Source: Agrocybe praecox
Taxonomy: Eukaryota; Basidiomycota; Agaricomycetes; Agaricales; Agrocybaceae
Assembly: GCA_964017145.1 (NCBI GenBank)
Contig: OZ024841.1
Location: 248,001-312,000, forward strand
Length of the DNA stretch: 64,000 nt
Direction: 5' to 3'
Made by a program: the position numbers and the translations under genes. The notes below the pieces were generated by a model. That model was not told the DNA's origin. It made no database searches and saw nothing but the letters and a program-made list of their open reading frames with translations. How positions within the stretch are numbered: the first letter of the stretch is position 1; each line of letters opens with the position of its first letter. Positions 1-11,802 of this stretch are shown here, piece after piece.

Positions 1-569
1 ATCCGTGTCAGCCGCCGTGGCCAATAGCTTGCATCGGTGGTGGCAACAATTGCTGGTTAGCTGCTTGCTTCGTCACGCCAGCCTCGGGTGCTGGCCTGGT
101 GGTAGGAGTGGGGATTGTGGTGTCTCCATGGCTGCCAGAGGGAAGGGGGATGGTGGCAGCAGCCAAAGAGAGTGGGGATGGGGAACATTGGCACATATTT
201 GGACGCGACAGGAATTACGCGACAGTCTCGGCGATACCTGGGAGGGTCCAGTAAAAGTATTAGCTACGATCGACTCATCGAATAAGCCTTGCGGTTTTGT
301 TGATACTTAATATTGATACTTAAATCAACCAACCGCTTTTCCTTGCATCTCTTCGTCCATGGGAGTCGTTTTGCACGAGTCGGCGGCGAACCATGCTCGA
401 GATATCTTCAACTATCCAGAGTCCTGACGGTACCAAACGACATCCGTCTGAGTATTCCCAACTCCTTTACCTTCTACACATCTCCGATACTACTTGCCAT
501 TTCCTCGATGTTCAGCGTATATTACGTCGTTTTCGTCTGGATGAAAATGCGAGTATGACAGCAAAAGAA
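1..569. other. No convincing gene; short duplicated fragment
   Basis: Reading frames here are short and unlike any family I recognise. Bases 311-364 closely resemble 44374-44427 in direct orientation, and the stretch around 500-545 resembles 44435-44490. In both places the frame can be read as similar peptides (LDVQRILRRFRLD here, FDIQRTTRYYLRGLRPD there). These are probably two relics of one lost coding sequence. Confidence 0.4.
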
Positions 570-776
570 GGTGGCCTATTTCTTCTGCTGCGGGACATGG
601 TTGAAATTCGAGAGTAGAAGAACTAAAGTGGAATAGGACATGAATCAAAGTCATCGATGGTGGAACACGGTTGGCGGCAAGTTGACGGTGACAATTAAAC
701 AGTGTGGCAGTGCAATCTGATCAGGTCAGATTAGATTAGATAGCATGTCAACGCGACGCACATAGCCGAATAACAT
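570..776 (-). repeat. Inverted copy of the 44965-45172 segment
   Basis: Read on the minus strand, this segment matches 44965-45172 on the plus strand over about 200 bp with scattered substitutions and small gaps. The shared landmarks are the GCTGCGGGAC start, GTGGCAGTGCAATCTG, and CAGATTAGATTAGAT. No coding potential is evident in either copy. With the direct fragment at 311-364 it shows that the left edge of the window and the 44-45 kb region share ancestry, with a local inversion. Confidence 0.7.
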
Positions 777-904
777 TACCTTGATCGCTACTGCGCTGCT
801 CGACGCGTATGCACATTGCAAACCAACTACTTCAGTCCGAGTCATACTGGATGACTTCAGCCTGCATCACGACCATCTGAACTTGAGCTTGAACCAGCAC
901 GACA

Positions 905-1340
905 GGCACACACTTCATGGTGTTCGAGGGAATATAGCATGAGAGGGTTTGGGAGGGAATCGAGCAGGATTCTCGGAGTGGAATGGCGGAGAACGTCGAA
1001 TGGGAGGATGGATGGATGGATGGAGCCTGGTGGGCTGCAATGGGTTGTGAGGGTACGCATCAATATCGTCGGAACGATAACATTCGTATGGCGTTGGATC
1101 CAGACTCGCCCTTCCTTCGCTGTTGACAAGGACAACGTCTCTCATCGAGTTATTGCATATCGTAATTTCTCCTGCGATGCAGCCTCGTCCGACGGCTCTC
1201 CAACGTCAAGGCGTTCATCTTCATTCAATTATTTGGATGATGTTTCCGTCGCCGCTGCATTCCGTGCGTGTGCAGTCCGTGTTTCTTGACACTTTGCGCA
1301 CCTCGTTTTCTCTTTCAGCCCTTTGTAACAACTACATCCA
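905..1340 (-). repeat. Repeat family Z, inverted copy
   Basis: The reverse complement of this stretch corresponds to about 48990-49400, in the same order of blocks. The blocks are a GAGGGCTGAAAGAGAACAAG-like piece, a degenerate middle, a CAGCCCACCAGGCT piece, and a TCCTGCTCGAATCCCTC piece. It lies in inverted orientation to the second Z copy starting near 2640. It contains a GGAT-type tetranucleotide run at about 1003-1022. No gene can be supported. Confidence 0.6.
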
Positions 1341-2229
1341 GCACGGAGAAACTTCCAAGTCTCTGTGAATCAGTCAAACCGGATGGTATCAGCACCTTGA
1401 AAAAGAAACACCTCCCCCTTCGTTGTCTTCCTCATTCTACCGGCTCAAGGCCCCTCATGCATACCTCAATTATCTTCATCTCCACCATCCTATTTTGCTT
1501 TTACAATTCTAATGCCCCGCTCTTATGGGCTCCAGTCTTAACATCAACGACACCTCGCCCCAGGCCCTCCAAGTTCATATCGGGGCGCTCGTTTCAGTCC
1601 TCTTGATCGAATATTGGATCCGGACGCTATCGTCTGTACGTCAATCAGAATGATACCGCAATTTTTCTCTTCGTGCCTCCAGCTTGCTTCTTACCCAAAC
1701 TACCTTCATCACGCGAAAAGAAACAGGAGCGCGAGGGTTGGTATCACATACGGCTGGGCCTTTCCTCGTCGTCATCTCAACGTCAACCATCCTCATCTCT
1801 ACCGTCCTGTTTCGCCTTTCCGTTTCCCTCTTCTCCCATCTGCTATCTCCATCAAACTCATCGTAATTCCCCATTCTCACATTTTCAAGCTCAAGCGCTC
1901 AAGTCTCAAGCTCAGCGTCAACGACGACCCGCCCCAGGCCCTCCAAGGTCCCAAGAGCAAGTACCTTACCAGAACATATTCCCGTTAATGCGATGCTCCT
2001 GGCCAGCTGGCCCTTGTCGTAGGCCCGCGCGTTGGGGGTATGAGTTGAGGACGGCTGGGTTGAGGACTTGCGTGGACTGCGTTGAAGGGTTAAACGTCAG
2101 AGGATTGTATCAACGATACAATGGAACAACCCCGAAGACTCCCTCATACACCGTTTTATTTTGGAATCCTACAATTTTCTGGCCTCAGGCCTCAGTCATC
2201 TTGACTTTTCTTCGTTGGCGCCTGAATTC
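1341..2229. other. Spacer without recognisable gene
   Basis: This is CT-rich plus-strand sequence with several overlapping short frames on both strands, none with recognisable domain content. I see no RNA gene, and no similarity to other parts of the window strong enough to name. Confidence 0.4.
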
Positions 2230-3560
2230 GTTGACTTAAATCATCACCAATCGGCATAGGAAACAAAACCACCGGTATCATTAAGTATATATCACGATTC
2301 ACCACCACCTCCACGAACATAAATCCTACGAATGTTCGCCTCTCCTCGTCTTTGTCCCCATACTCCAAATATAGGCCATGGCGCCTTGTCTCCCTGTCTC
2401 TCTCTCATTTACATTAACCCTTGCACCCCGCCGCATCTCCTCACATACTCTCCACGGACAGTACGATGCAATGCAGAACGTTCTTCTCCTCAGGCTCAAG
2501 CGCCTACGTCCTGTTTCTTTTGTTTCGTTTAATCAACATATCCTCCTCCTCCTTATCTGATTGCTCTCTACTGCAAGAAGAAAGCTTAACCATTCTTATT
2601 CATTCCACATAGTACGCGAACCGATGCCGATGCCGATGCCTCTATCGTCAGCCCACCAGGCTCAATCCATCCTCCAAATTGCCCTTTCCTTCTTCCCATT
2701 CGACGCTGTTCGCTATTCCACTCCTGGAATCCTGCTCGAATCCCTCCCAACCCCTCTTATGCTATATCCCCTCGAACTCCCTTTCACAACCATAATGCCT
2801 GTCCATCCATCCGCTCGCGCATACTTCTGTTCAACGTGCACCAGCACCTCCAATACCGAAGGTACATCCGGCGTGATTTGGATTGCTTCTCATAGGTGTC
2901 CAAAGTGAGAGCAGGAAGCAGGAGACGCATACACGCTGCAGAGATGGAGGCAGAGGCAGATGAAGGGAAGTGAAGGATAGAAGCAAACGAAAGAAACGAA
3001 GAAACGAATTCGTGTGATCGTGACACGCATTATCTGAATCCCCAGCGCCAATCATGTCATGGTCTGCGCGTCAACGCCCAACTCCTAATAAGTAATACTA
3101 CAACTCCGATGTAAATAATCGCGTTCTTGCTCCGGCTATTTAAAGTAGAAAATAAAACACTCCCCACTGTCTAAACTATAGTTTCCACACCGAGGAAATA
3201 GAGACTCGTGAGTCGTTGTCAATATATAAGCGCCGTCGTTTCTGGCAACCTCAGTTCTGAGTCATTTGCTGTCATGAGTATTGTATCATGTGTGAATACG
3301 TACTAGGTATATGTGCTCCAAAAATCAAGCGAAACGTGGCATTTCTTGGAGCACAAGTCGCGATACATGCCTCGGATACGACGCATTTGTGCCCGAGCGA
3401 CAATTACTAATGGTACGTCGACGTACTTTCTCCTTATCCATCGCATCCCTGTTGAATTACCAGAGTCCGGGTACGATCGAAAGTGTATTATGTGAGAAAA
3501 CGTATATTGTTATGCGTTGCAAAAAAAAACTGCACGGAGGAATCCTGCGTTTCTGCATGT
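2230..3560 (+). repeat. Repeat family Z, direct copy
   Basis: Three collinear pieces match other places in the window. About 2230-2620 matches 45590-45905 (shared CACCTCCACGAACATAAATC). About 2640-2790 matches 49255-49390 (shared CTATTCCACTCC and TCCTGCTCGAATCCCTC). About 2870-3560 matches 49600-50420 (shared GCATTATCTGAATCCCCAGC, TCAATATATAAGCGCCGTC and AGCACAAGTCGCGATACATG). The copies are diverged and carry indels. Short frames exist but differ between copies, so I treat this as non-coding repeat DNA. Confidence 0.65.
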
Positions 3561-3879
3561 ACAGAAAATGCTAAATATGTTCCGTATTTATTTTCGTTTT
3601 TTTTAAAACATTTATGTCGCTGTAGCTATAATATTATAGATTATAAAGGATGTAGACGTTCCATTAAGAACCATAGACACATTCACAAGTTTGCCGTCAA
3701 ATTAAAAAGAAAAAGTGAAATAAAATTATAATTCAGGGCATACATTTTACGCGTTCGGTCCCAAACCACGGCAACAATAGCACGTTCTATCAGGAAAAAT
3801 GAGTTCGTTCTCAATCTAACGGTACTGTACGGTACGACAAGGGAGGGAAACAAAAAACAAAAAAAACCCAGAAAATAGG
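3561..3879. other. AT-rich spacer
   Basis: AT-rich stretch between the Z repeat and the AG-rich X block. I see no gene, RNA or repeat signal beyond homopolymer runs near 3520 and 3600. Confidence 0.4.
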
Positions 3880-5045
3880 GATAAGTACAATAGGAGCACG
3901 AGGGTGAGGAAGCGATAGGATTCGTCTAAATAGATGGAGATGGACAGATTGTCCATGTTGACGCAAACACAGAGATGCCCGCAGATCTAGCTTAGAAGGT
4001 TTACAGGACTAGGAAGTCCTATCCTTCGTTTTGACCGTCAGCCCGACACGGAAAAGACCAATCGTCGTAGCCTGCACAGATGAAAGACCGCGTGGAGGAC
4101 GCCATGGGCCCCTCATGAATAGTACACGGATAACAGACCGGACACGTGCTGGGGAAAAGGTGATGGGCAGACCATCGCCAGTGCGTGCGTGCGTGCAAGA
4201 TTGGAGGGGCGGAGGGACGAGAAAGCAAAGGAACTAGAAAGAAAGAGTCAGAAATTAAAGAGGGAAAAGAAAGGAAAACACCGACCCGACTATGCTCATC
4301 ACACATAGAATGAGACAAGCGTTATCATATTATATCATACGATGCGAGAGGGAAGGACTCGGACCATTTAAGTTTAGGATGAGGAAAGAGAAGCAAGAAA
4401 GGAACGATACTAATACGCGAAGGACACGAGGAAAGACAAAAAAAAGGATCGTGGCTCATACTAGTTCGAATCCGAACGATCCGAGGGAGAAAAGGAAAGA
4501 GAGGGGAAGGGAAGAGAGATGACGGACGGACGGACGGAACGAAGGAGAAAAACTCCTCCGACTATGCAGAGCAAGCACATCTCCATTTGAGCACAGCACA
4601 TGGAACTAGTAGCAATGAGCAAGTAGCGGGCATGGTACAATGCGACCCTTGTTCATGGAAACGCCGGACAGCTCAGCATACGAAGGCTTAAGAAGAGAGG
4701 AAGAAACAGAGGCGACAGAAGAGATGAAGATATGCAAATATATTGAAAATGAAGAGACCGACGCGCACAGTAACACAGGCAGGAGACGAATCACACCACA
4801 CCATCACCAATGTGAAGTATCAAGTGGAAAAGACGAGAAGGACAGAAAAGATCGGGGGAAACAAGAAATTGGAGAAACAAGGAAATGAAATAAATAAATA
4901 AATTTAAATTTAAAAGGGGGTAGTACGAACAAAAGGGAAGAATAGCAGAAGGAACTTGAAATGAAAGAAAAATCAATAACAACTACTTACATCCACCATC
5001 GCACATCACACATCAGTGGGACGTACAGTGGGACTGCACACGCAC
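3880..5045. repeat. AG-rich block X, copy 1
   Basis: The plus strand is strongly purine-rich. The block aligns with about 28915-29990, sharing GTACAATAGGAGCAC, the CCAATCGTCGTAGCCT segment, GTACACGGA and GATGGGCAGACCATCG. Its right half also resembles 12523-13050. It contains simple tetranucleotide runs (GTGC near 4180-4196, GGAC near 4520-4536). It always lies on the 3' side of a hydrolase-derived unit, so it may descend from that gene's 3' flank. Confidence 0.7.
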
Positions 5046-5047
5046 GT

Positions 5048-7553
5048 TCAAAATCCAGAGGCGACGGAAAGGAAAAAAGAGATAGATCGATGAGAATGAC
5101 GAAAATTAATAAACATCCAAAATAAAATCGAGACGTGTTCCACCAAAGGCCCAGCGCACGCTCTTGCTATCCTCCGATGTGAAATGTATAAGGTATTATA
5201 AAGAAAGGTGCATGCCGACCCGCCGACATTGGAAGCTTGGAAGCAGCTGCCTTGGTCGTCGTCATCGTCATCGTCGCTGTCGTTATGCTCGTCAATGGTC
5301 ATAAGCGCTAACACTAGCATCGTGGTTCTTATCATGATCAGCCATCGACCCGGTCACCCTATGGAAGAGAAGTTCCTCTTATGCTTGCTCGAACTCGGTT
5401 CGCGTTCTTGCTGGAGGTAGATAAAAGAGGGCTAACCGAAGGTTCGCACTAGATTCACTACCGCCGCCGCCTTTCTTGGTCGTCGTCAGGTGGTAGACAT
5501 AATGGAAGGTGCTGATGACGTCGTTGCACCTGGTTTCGCGGTCGAATGCACCCCAACAGCTGTCGAGTCCCGCCCCGAGTCCGCCGATATCACAAGCTGG
5601 GGTATGGCTTTGACGAGCGTGGATACAATAGGGGTGCTCATCCCACTTCCGCCGCTCGTGGCGGCACCGACGTCCTTCAACTGCTCCTCGCCCCTGCCAC
5701 ATTTTGATCGCTCTTGACATCTTCGATCGCGCCAATGCGGTACCCGAGACTTTTGACGAGGAGTTTGTTCGAGCTGAAAAATGACGCCAAGGCATGGAGA
5801 GGTGTTGCTGATGTCGATAGTGTTTAGTGCAGGCTCTACGAGCTGGGGCTGAGGGCGATGTTGAAGTTGCTGTTCGTCGTCCTTCGGCTCCTCCTTCGCT
5901 TGTATCTCTTCTGGTTCACCCGCATTCGCATTTCTATCCACCACCTGCTCCATTCGCTTCTCTCCAAGTCCTTCGACACTCGGCCGCGCCTGTGTATCCC
6001 CAGACTATTGCCCGTCGTATATTGTCGTCGTCGTGGTACTTGAATAATACCAAAGCCATGCATGCCATCAACCACGCCGAATTCGAGCTCGCCAATACGT
6101 CCCCATTCGGTTCCTGGACCGCCTCCAAATCCGTCTGGACACCCTCTACTTCTCTCGATGCTGGTGCATCAGCAGCACCATGCTCCCGGGTCTCCCTCTG
6201 GATCAACCGCTTCAACTGCAGCGAGAACATCCTGACGTTCCTTCTTCACAGCTTCTTCTCTCCCCCCCAAATCTCTTTCCGCGTCACCTTGCCCCGTCCT
6301 CACCATCTTCGAGCTCGCACGACCCGCCGAGTCTGACGGCCCGGCTGAACCAGAGGTCCATCCAACGTAGTCCACGACAACGACGAACTGTTGATCTTGG
6401 TTTAGGAGGGTTTTGATGTGGTAGTCGAAGGACCAGCAGTCGTTGTCGCTTGAGAAGGTGAAGGAGAAATAGAGCGTACTACGAATGGCGATGTTTTGTC
6501 TGCAATTAAAGATAATACATGTTACTTCCAGAGTTTTTAAGTGAAATATTGAGATGCTTACCCAGCTCTACCCTCAAGCCCACAACCCCCACCTTCTCCA
6601 ATGATCCTCAGGCTTCAGCCCCTGCAGTTGCTAGGTCCAATTCGTTAGTAGTCGTAGCTATACTCGCTGGTAACACGAACGTCAGTAATGTATAAGCCAC
6701 AACCCATTAACGTTTGAACATCTACCTTGTCCTGATATCGACCGAGTTTCTTCGTTCATGTTCACAGCACCTGAAACCCCCTCTTTCTGTGGTGCAGGTT
6801 CTACTATCAAGGCTGTAAAAAGAAAGAGAAAAAGGGACGACGTTAAGCACTAAATCTGACGAGCCTGAGGAACAAACGAGCACGAAAGTGAATCATACCC
6901 ACTTTCACCGCCCATTCCAACCAACAAAAGGTGACGCGATATTCGTCCGTCCGTCCGTCCATCCCAAAAGAAGTAAAAAAAAGCATAAACCCGCTCGACA
7001 ATGGGTTCAAACTTTAGCACTACAAAGTAGCCGAGAAGAGGGCCCTTCGTAGATGTTGAACGAACGAGTGTTAACTGGCGGTGTATGTGGTAACGACGGA
7101 GCAGAATCGTCCACAGAGTTTATAGCAAGTACTCTCGTCGACGATTGGTTGGGATAGTCGGCAGCTTCTGCGGATGATGCCGCCTGCTGCGCGAGTGTCT
7201 CTTGTTGTGGGGCTCTCGTTTCGATGGGAGATTCAGAGGGATAGGATCGGGGTGTATTTTCTGGCCATGTCAACCTTGTACGGTCAGAGGAAGTGCCCGC
7301 GCTAGATCACATAGAAATGGCCGCACTTGAAAGGGGAGCTCCAAGTTCATGTTATGCAAATACCATGGACAAACTAGGCGCAACAGGGGCAAAACCCTTC
7401 AGCGGTGAGGTCTTCCATGTCGATTGGCCGCTGGCGGTTGTACGTCGTGTAAAAATTGTACTGCGCATAGATCGTGGAGTCGTTGAGAAGCGTCTACCCC
7501 CGCTGGACGTTGGAATTGTAGAGTTCAACAAAAGCTGCTACGGTCGGACGTAA
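5048..7553 (-). pseudogene. Hydrolase-derived relic U1 (N-terminal and middle parts only)
   Basis: This minus-strand relic has the layout of the YML020W/YMC020W-like alpha/beta hydrolase genes but lacks the hydrolase core. It begins near 7553 with the N-terminal Ser/Ala-rich piece. It then jumps by a deletion of roughly 700 bp, relative to U2 and U6, to a segment containing RAPQQETLAQQAASSAEA and SLPHTPPVN at about 7273-7007. The middle part follows at 6375-6169 with a YVGWTSGSAGPSDSAGRA motif. After that come low-complexity pieces ending in a poly-Asp run near 5270. The frame changes several times and no lipase motif follows, so it is taken as non-functional. The family assignment rests on the better preserved U6. 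Confidence 0.6.
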
Positions 7554-7628
7554 ATGAGATAATACTAAGGGAAGAGGGAGCGGTCGTGCGAGAGTCGGTT
7601 CTTGCACCGGTAATTACTAATTACAGAC

Positions 7629-7718
7629 AATACCCTCACGTGAAACAACGTCATTTCCGGGCAGCCGCCTGCGTCCGATCCGATATAACCGGGGACGCGT
7701 TCGCGCGAGGAAAATATC
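7629..7718 (-). promoter_or_regulatory. Conserved upstream block of hydrolase-derived units (U1)
   Basis: The block contains CCCTCACGTGAAACAACGTC followed by a GCCGGG piece and then CGGGGACGCGTTCGCGCGAG. The same order recurs upstream of U2, U3, U5 and U6. It lies just upstream of the N-terminal part of each minus-strand relic. A CACGTG E-box core and a near-palindromic GCGTTCGCGCGA suggest factor binding. The regulatory role is inferred from conservation and position only. Confidence 0.5.
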
Positions 7719-8304
7719 TTTATTCGACATTACCCATTATACCACATCAAGTTCTTTTTCTCTTAAATGCCCTCGATATTTTCGAAGCTGAATCTCGCGT
7801 AATGAAGCGCTCAAATGCAACGGGAATCATCCGCTGCCTGCTGACTTGCTCCAGCCTACAACGCTTCAACAACGTATTTCGAAAAGTTAGCGGCGGTGGA
7901 AAGAATGTATATAAAACGGTAAAGCTTACCTTTAGTTACAGTTCGAGTGAATTTAGTATGCGAGCTGAGCTGGGTCTGAGATTTGACCAATGAATGAACA
8001 CTCTTTGTAATGCAAGGAGATTATTGCAAGAGCCTACCCAATTGATGAGCTTAAAACATTTCTCGAAGAGTGCAAATTGCTCTTGTTCACGAGATCGATC
8101 TTCTCAGCTAGAGATTCAATTAGCTGGTTCTAGTAAGCGCCAGATATTAGCGGCTTCAGTTGCGTGCTACGTTTTTCAGTGGGGATTCTATGAAAAAGAA
8201 TGTGGTGATGAAAATGTAGTATGAAGATCATGAGTAAAGCTATACCACATAGATTATGGATCGCCATTGCATTGCTCGCTAGTATGCAGAATTCGTCCTC
8301 GACG
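7719..8304. other. Spacer right of U1
   Basis: The first part (to about 7960) continues the 5' flank shared with 16382-16640 and 54281-54520, including the CGCTCAAATGCAACGGGAA segment. The rest is single-copy within the window and shows no gene I can support. Confidence 0.45.
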
Positions 8305-9600
8305 GACATTTTCAACTTTATCCGAGGGGTCCGAATTAGTATGACGCCGTGAAAGCCTCATTGAATATATCAAATTACTGGGCTAAATAGTTCATGTTTC
8401 ACAATGGAAGCTATATGGTACAATACGAAAAGCTTAGGAAAGGAAAACAACAAAGAAGAAAATCTACCAAAAACAAGAGAAATTCGAGCGATACAAGGAA
8501 ACACCCCACATCACACAAGTAATAAAAACATACAGACGGAACAATCATGTTTGTTTATGGAAAAGGGCAAGAAGCGGATAAAGAGAAGAGGGAAGAGGGA
8601 CGAAGAGGAGACAGTGGTGGCAGAATGCGTTATGCGAAGAAGGGGTGACCAGGGCAACACATACATAACCTTCAAAGTTCGAGAAGCAAATCCATCATCA
8701 TCATGCATCGTTATCGTTCGTTCGTGCGTACTTGTGCAAGTCATAGCCAGCAATAATGATGTCATACCCATACTACCCATAGTTGTATCTCACGAATAGC
8801 CAGAAAACCCATAACGCGAAGCGGACGACGATAGGAGCGAGAGATACCGATGGGCAGACAGACCATCCATCACACATGCGATATTGAGAAAAAAGGAAGG
8901 GGCAAGAAGAGGGTCAGGATAAGAGGAAGAAAAAGGGATAAAAGTGAGTAGCGGGCCGAGAGGAAATGGGATGGGATGGGAGAAGAGAAGGAAGGGGAAT
9001 CGAGGATAGAATTAAAAGAATGAATAACAAGGAAAGCATCGAAACAAGCAAGCAAGCGAAGAAATTAACACACGCAAAAAAAAAACCCCCGGACCGTGTA
9101 CATTGAATTGCATCATATCACATCGGACATAGAGTAAAACAAGTAATTGTCATAATACGACATGGAAGGGAACAATGTCCGAACATTCGCTTTATGAAGC
9201 GAAAATACGAGAACAAAAGGAATGAAAAGAAGAGAAGAAAGAAACGAGGAAATGAAATGGGAATGGGAAAATAAAATCAACAAAAAGCAACGATAAAAAA
9301 AGGAAGGAAGGAAGGAAAAGGGGAAGCAGAGAGCCCCTACTATGTGTATCGTACACACGGAAAAACACAACAGTATAGGAAATGCAGCGACCATTATCTA
9401 TGCAAACAACGGAGAGCACACGGAGGTCGAAGAGGAGGCAGCAGCGGCAGTGGATAAAAGATACGGAGATGGATTGAAGAGGACGATACAAAACACGCGC
9501 AGACGCTGACGCAGGAGGACGTAACCTCGAATGGGTCACGACGGAAATTCATGTGAACAAAAGAAGGACGATACGACCAAAACGCTGGACGGAGGACGCG
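8305..9600. repeat. Block Y joined to a degenerate X block
   Basis: About 8305-8730 matches 27995-28383 closely and 36965-37260 more loosely. Shared strings are GGGGTCCGAATTAGTATGAC, GCCTCATTGAATATATC and CAAGGAAACACCCCACATC. About 9380-9500 resembles 29503-29620 of block X (CGACCATTATC, GGAGAGCA, ATTGAAGA). The stretch between is purine-rich. No coding sequence is supported. Confidence 0.6.
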
Positions 9601-10349
9601 TGTGACACTGTGAACCCCGAGCCCGGGTAAATGTACCATGTAATAGGGTAGAATAAGAAAAAGACCATATTAACGAGGTCATAAATGGCAATCGTTCATT
9701 TTTTGGCACACCTAGGTATTAATACCATATATTTACCAGTGGAACGTTAAACTAAGTAAAATATCCCGGAAAACGTGGCAGGGGTAATATGCACAGTTTG
9801 GCGAAGCATTTTAACCCCATTCAAAACCGGTGAAATTCTAGTAAAAATAATACCTGGTAAGAAGTTGCATTTAGCGGGTCATTTCGTCGAGTATTTAGTA
9901 CCATATGAAGCAGAGCATTTTACCACGTAAAACCATCCAAAATATAAAGGAAACCGTGTTATATTATTGCCGGAATATCAAGGTAAAAACACTAAGTGCA
10001 ACAGGCCCAAAAAGCCACGAAAATCGGGAAAATATATTGAAGGGTATTTTACACCGGTTTACCGGCCGACCCTCAGAGGGCAAAATAGCCACGGAAATCG
10101 AGGCCGAAATCAAGCCGAAACATCAAGGCAATTTCAGCGCAGGAATCTGGAGAGTTGAGATACACGGACAAATGAAAACCCAAATAGGGAGGCTGTTATT
10201 GATATAAAAGAATGTGGTTCATTTAGAATGAGCTCGGAATACATTAGAAATACAGTGATATGCAGTGATAATTGAGGCGGAATTTGGAAATATCTCTAAG
10301 TCCAAAGACGCGTCATATGTTCTGAGTCGTGTGACCTGTTCACTTGGGT

Positions 10350-10357
10350 TATAAATA
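10350..10357 (+). promoter_or_regulatory. TATA box of the truncated gene at 10670
   Basis: TATAAATA followed by a pyrimidine-rich stretch (about 10380-10440, CTCTTTCTTCC type), a typical fungal core promoter and start region. A probable 5' UTR intron (GTACGT near 10523, TACAG near 10648) lies between it and the start codon at 10670. Confidence 0.55.
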
Positions 10358-10669
10358 TAGCGCGCACAACGATATCATCACTCTTTCTTCCTTTCCATTC
10401 ACTCCTTCTCTGCGATACCACAACATCATACCCTCTTGAGAATTTTTCTGCCGCTTACACTTCCGCTATCATATTCAGTCTCAAAAGGGAGCTAATCGCT
10501 CGAACAGTACAAGTTCTGGAAAGGTACGTGACCTTGTGCTTCAGCTTGACTGTCGATACACATACACTTATTTACACTTACTTATTTACTCATTTAGAAG
10601 TCTCGCCCAGTACGCTTAACCAATGTATGTTTTTCTGCCCCGCTACAGCGAAATCAAGCATCTCTGACC

Positions 10670-10796
10670 ATGTCTCAATCCAACCAGCTTCTCCCACCTG
10701 GCACCACGCCCGTAAGTCACCTCCATATATGAGTTGCCGCATATACTTAACTGTTATATCACCCACTAGTCACGCTCAGCAACCGTTTCAACCAAC
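10670..10796 (+). pseudogene. Truncated gene start, two mini-exons
   Basis: An ATG at 10670 opens a 42-nt exon reading MSQSNQLLPPGTTP and ending at a GTAAGT donor. A 57-nt intron with a CTAG acceptor leads to a 27-nt exon reading SRSATVSTN, again followed by a GTAAG donor. Frame is kept across the first intron. No further coding exon follows in the AT-rich arm, so only the start of a gene survives. The product cannot be named. Promoter and splice signals look intact, so the 3' loss may be recent. Confidence 0.4.
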
Positions 10797-11374
10797 GTAA
10801 GATTTTTTAACCCTCGAATTTCGGAATATATAGCTTTTTCGCGCATAGACATAATTACCTGTATACGTACTCTCATAAAACAGTGAAATATACTTGTTCT
10901 TTCATGGTCATAATACCCTCCTTTCTGAATGGCATTAATTACTTGAATATTGGGTGCTTTATCCCTATTTGATTCCCTCATCTACCTGGTCTTTCCTGTA
11001 CCCGGTTTAACCAGTCATTCTCCACGGTTATTTCAACTACTAAAATAACTCAAAATGACCACCCATTCTATTCTTTTTAATAACTCGTTAAAAGAGTTCT
11101 ATTTCTACTCTAACCTGGTTGCAAAATTACCCGTTTCGCATAGGCAATTTGGACATAACCATGCTTATTTTCACCATGTAATGTCGTACTTTCTGCCCGT
11201 TTGTCCCTACCCGTTTAACTGGTTGTGTCCAGTTTATCCGGTATTTTTTTCCGGTTTTTCCGGACTACTTGCTCCCTTTTCCGTGTCAATTACCGAGTAA
11301 TTTTAACCCCTTCCTGGGCTCACAGTGATGAGCGTGTGTGACCCTCGAATACACCGGTGGGCAAATGAGCAAGG

Positions 11375-11510
11375 GAAGGAGACGGGCAGACGATGCGGAA
11401 AGATGAGGAAAAAGAACGGGAGAAGGAGGAAAAAGAAAAAGAAAGAAACAAAGGAAAAGGAAAATGAAAAGGAGAGAAAAAGGATCGGGGTCCAGATGAG
11501 AAAAAAAGAA
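11375..11510 (+). repeat. Polypurine tract
   Basis: Nearly uninterrupted A/G sequence on the plus strand, with GGAAAAAG and AAAGAAAG repeats. It is compositionally similar to the purine-rich parts of block X. Short frames that cross it are low-complexity artefacts. Confidence 0.7.
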
Positions 11511-11802
11511 GCCCATCCCAAACAGAGATGCTGTCTTTCGCGCAAAGCTGCATGAGTATTTACTGGATATATTTATTTGATCTATGAAAAAACACAAATG
11601 ACGATCATAGAACGTGAAGGAAACCAGAGCTCACCAGACAACCCCATAATTCTAAATACACGTCTATGTTTCGCCCTTTCCAGATTTGGCGCGACCGCAG
11701 ATAAAATCTGTGTACTTCCCGATAGAAATCAATTTCACACCAAACACTTGGAAAAAAATAGTACTACGTCGTAAGTGTCCTTTCACAGGAGCTATTTAAC
11801 AG

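Larger units (their letters stand above)
9650..11300. mobile_element. Candidate internally deleted element: two GGTAA/CCGG-rich arms around a gene 5' end
   Basis: The left arm (about 9650-10210) and the reverse complement of the right arm (about 10800-11300) share an unusual composition. Both are AT-rich with many scattered GGTAA, TTTTACC, ACCGG and CCGGAAAA words, unlike the rest of the window. Between them lie a TATA box and two short exons ending at a splice donor. This fits a DNA transposon derivative that kept subterminal motif arrays and the start of its gene. I could not find precise terminal inverted repeats or a target-site duplication by eye, so the call is tentative. Confidence 0.3.

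Noticed and set aside
1673..2239. 188-codon plus-strand frame
   Set aside because: It is the longest frame of the left edge, but the text is low-complexity Ser/Pro/Arg without domain content. It overlaps other frames and is not kept in the related repeat copies.
5210..5300. Poly-Asp run as a possible acidic domain of a real protein
   Set aside because: It comes from a GTC/ATC trinucleotide repeat in the relic tail and differs in frame and length between U1, U2 and U3.
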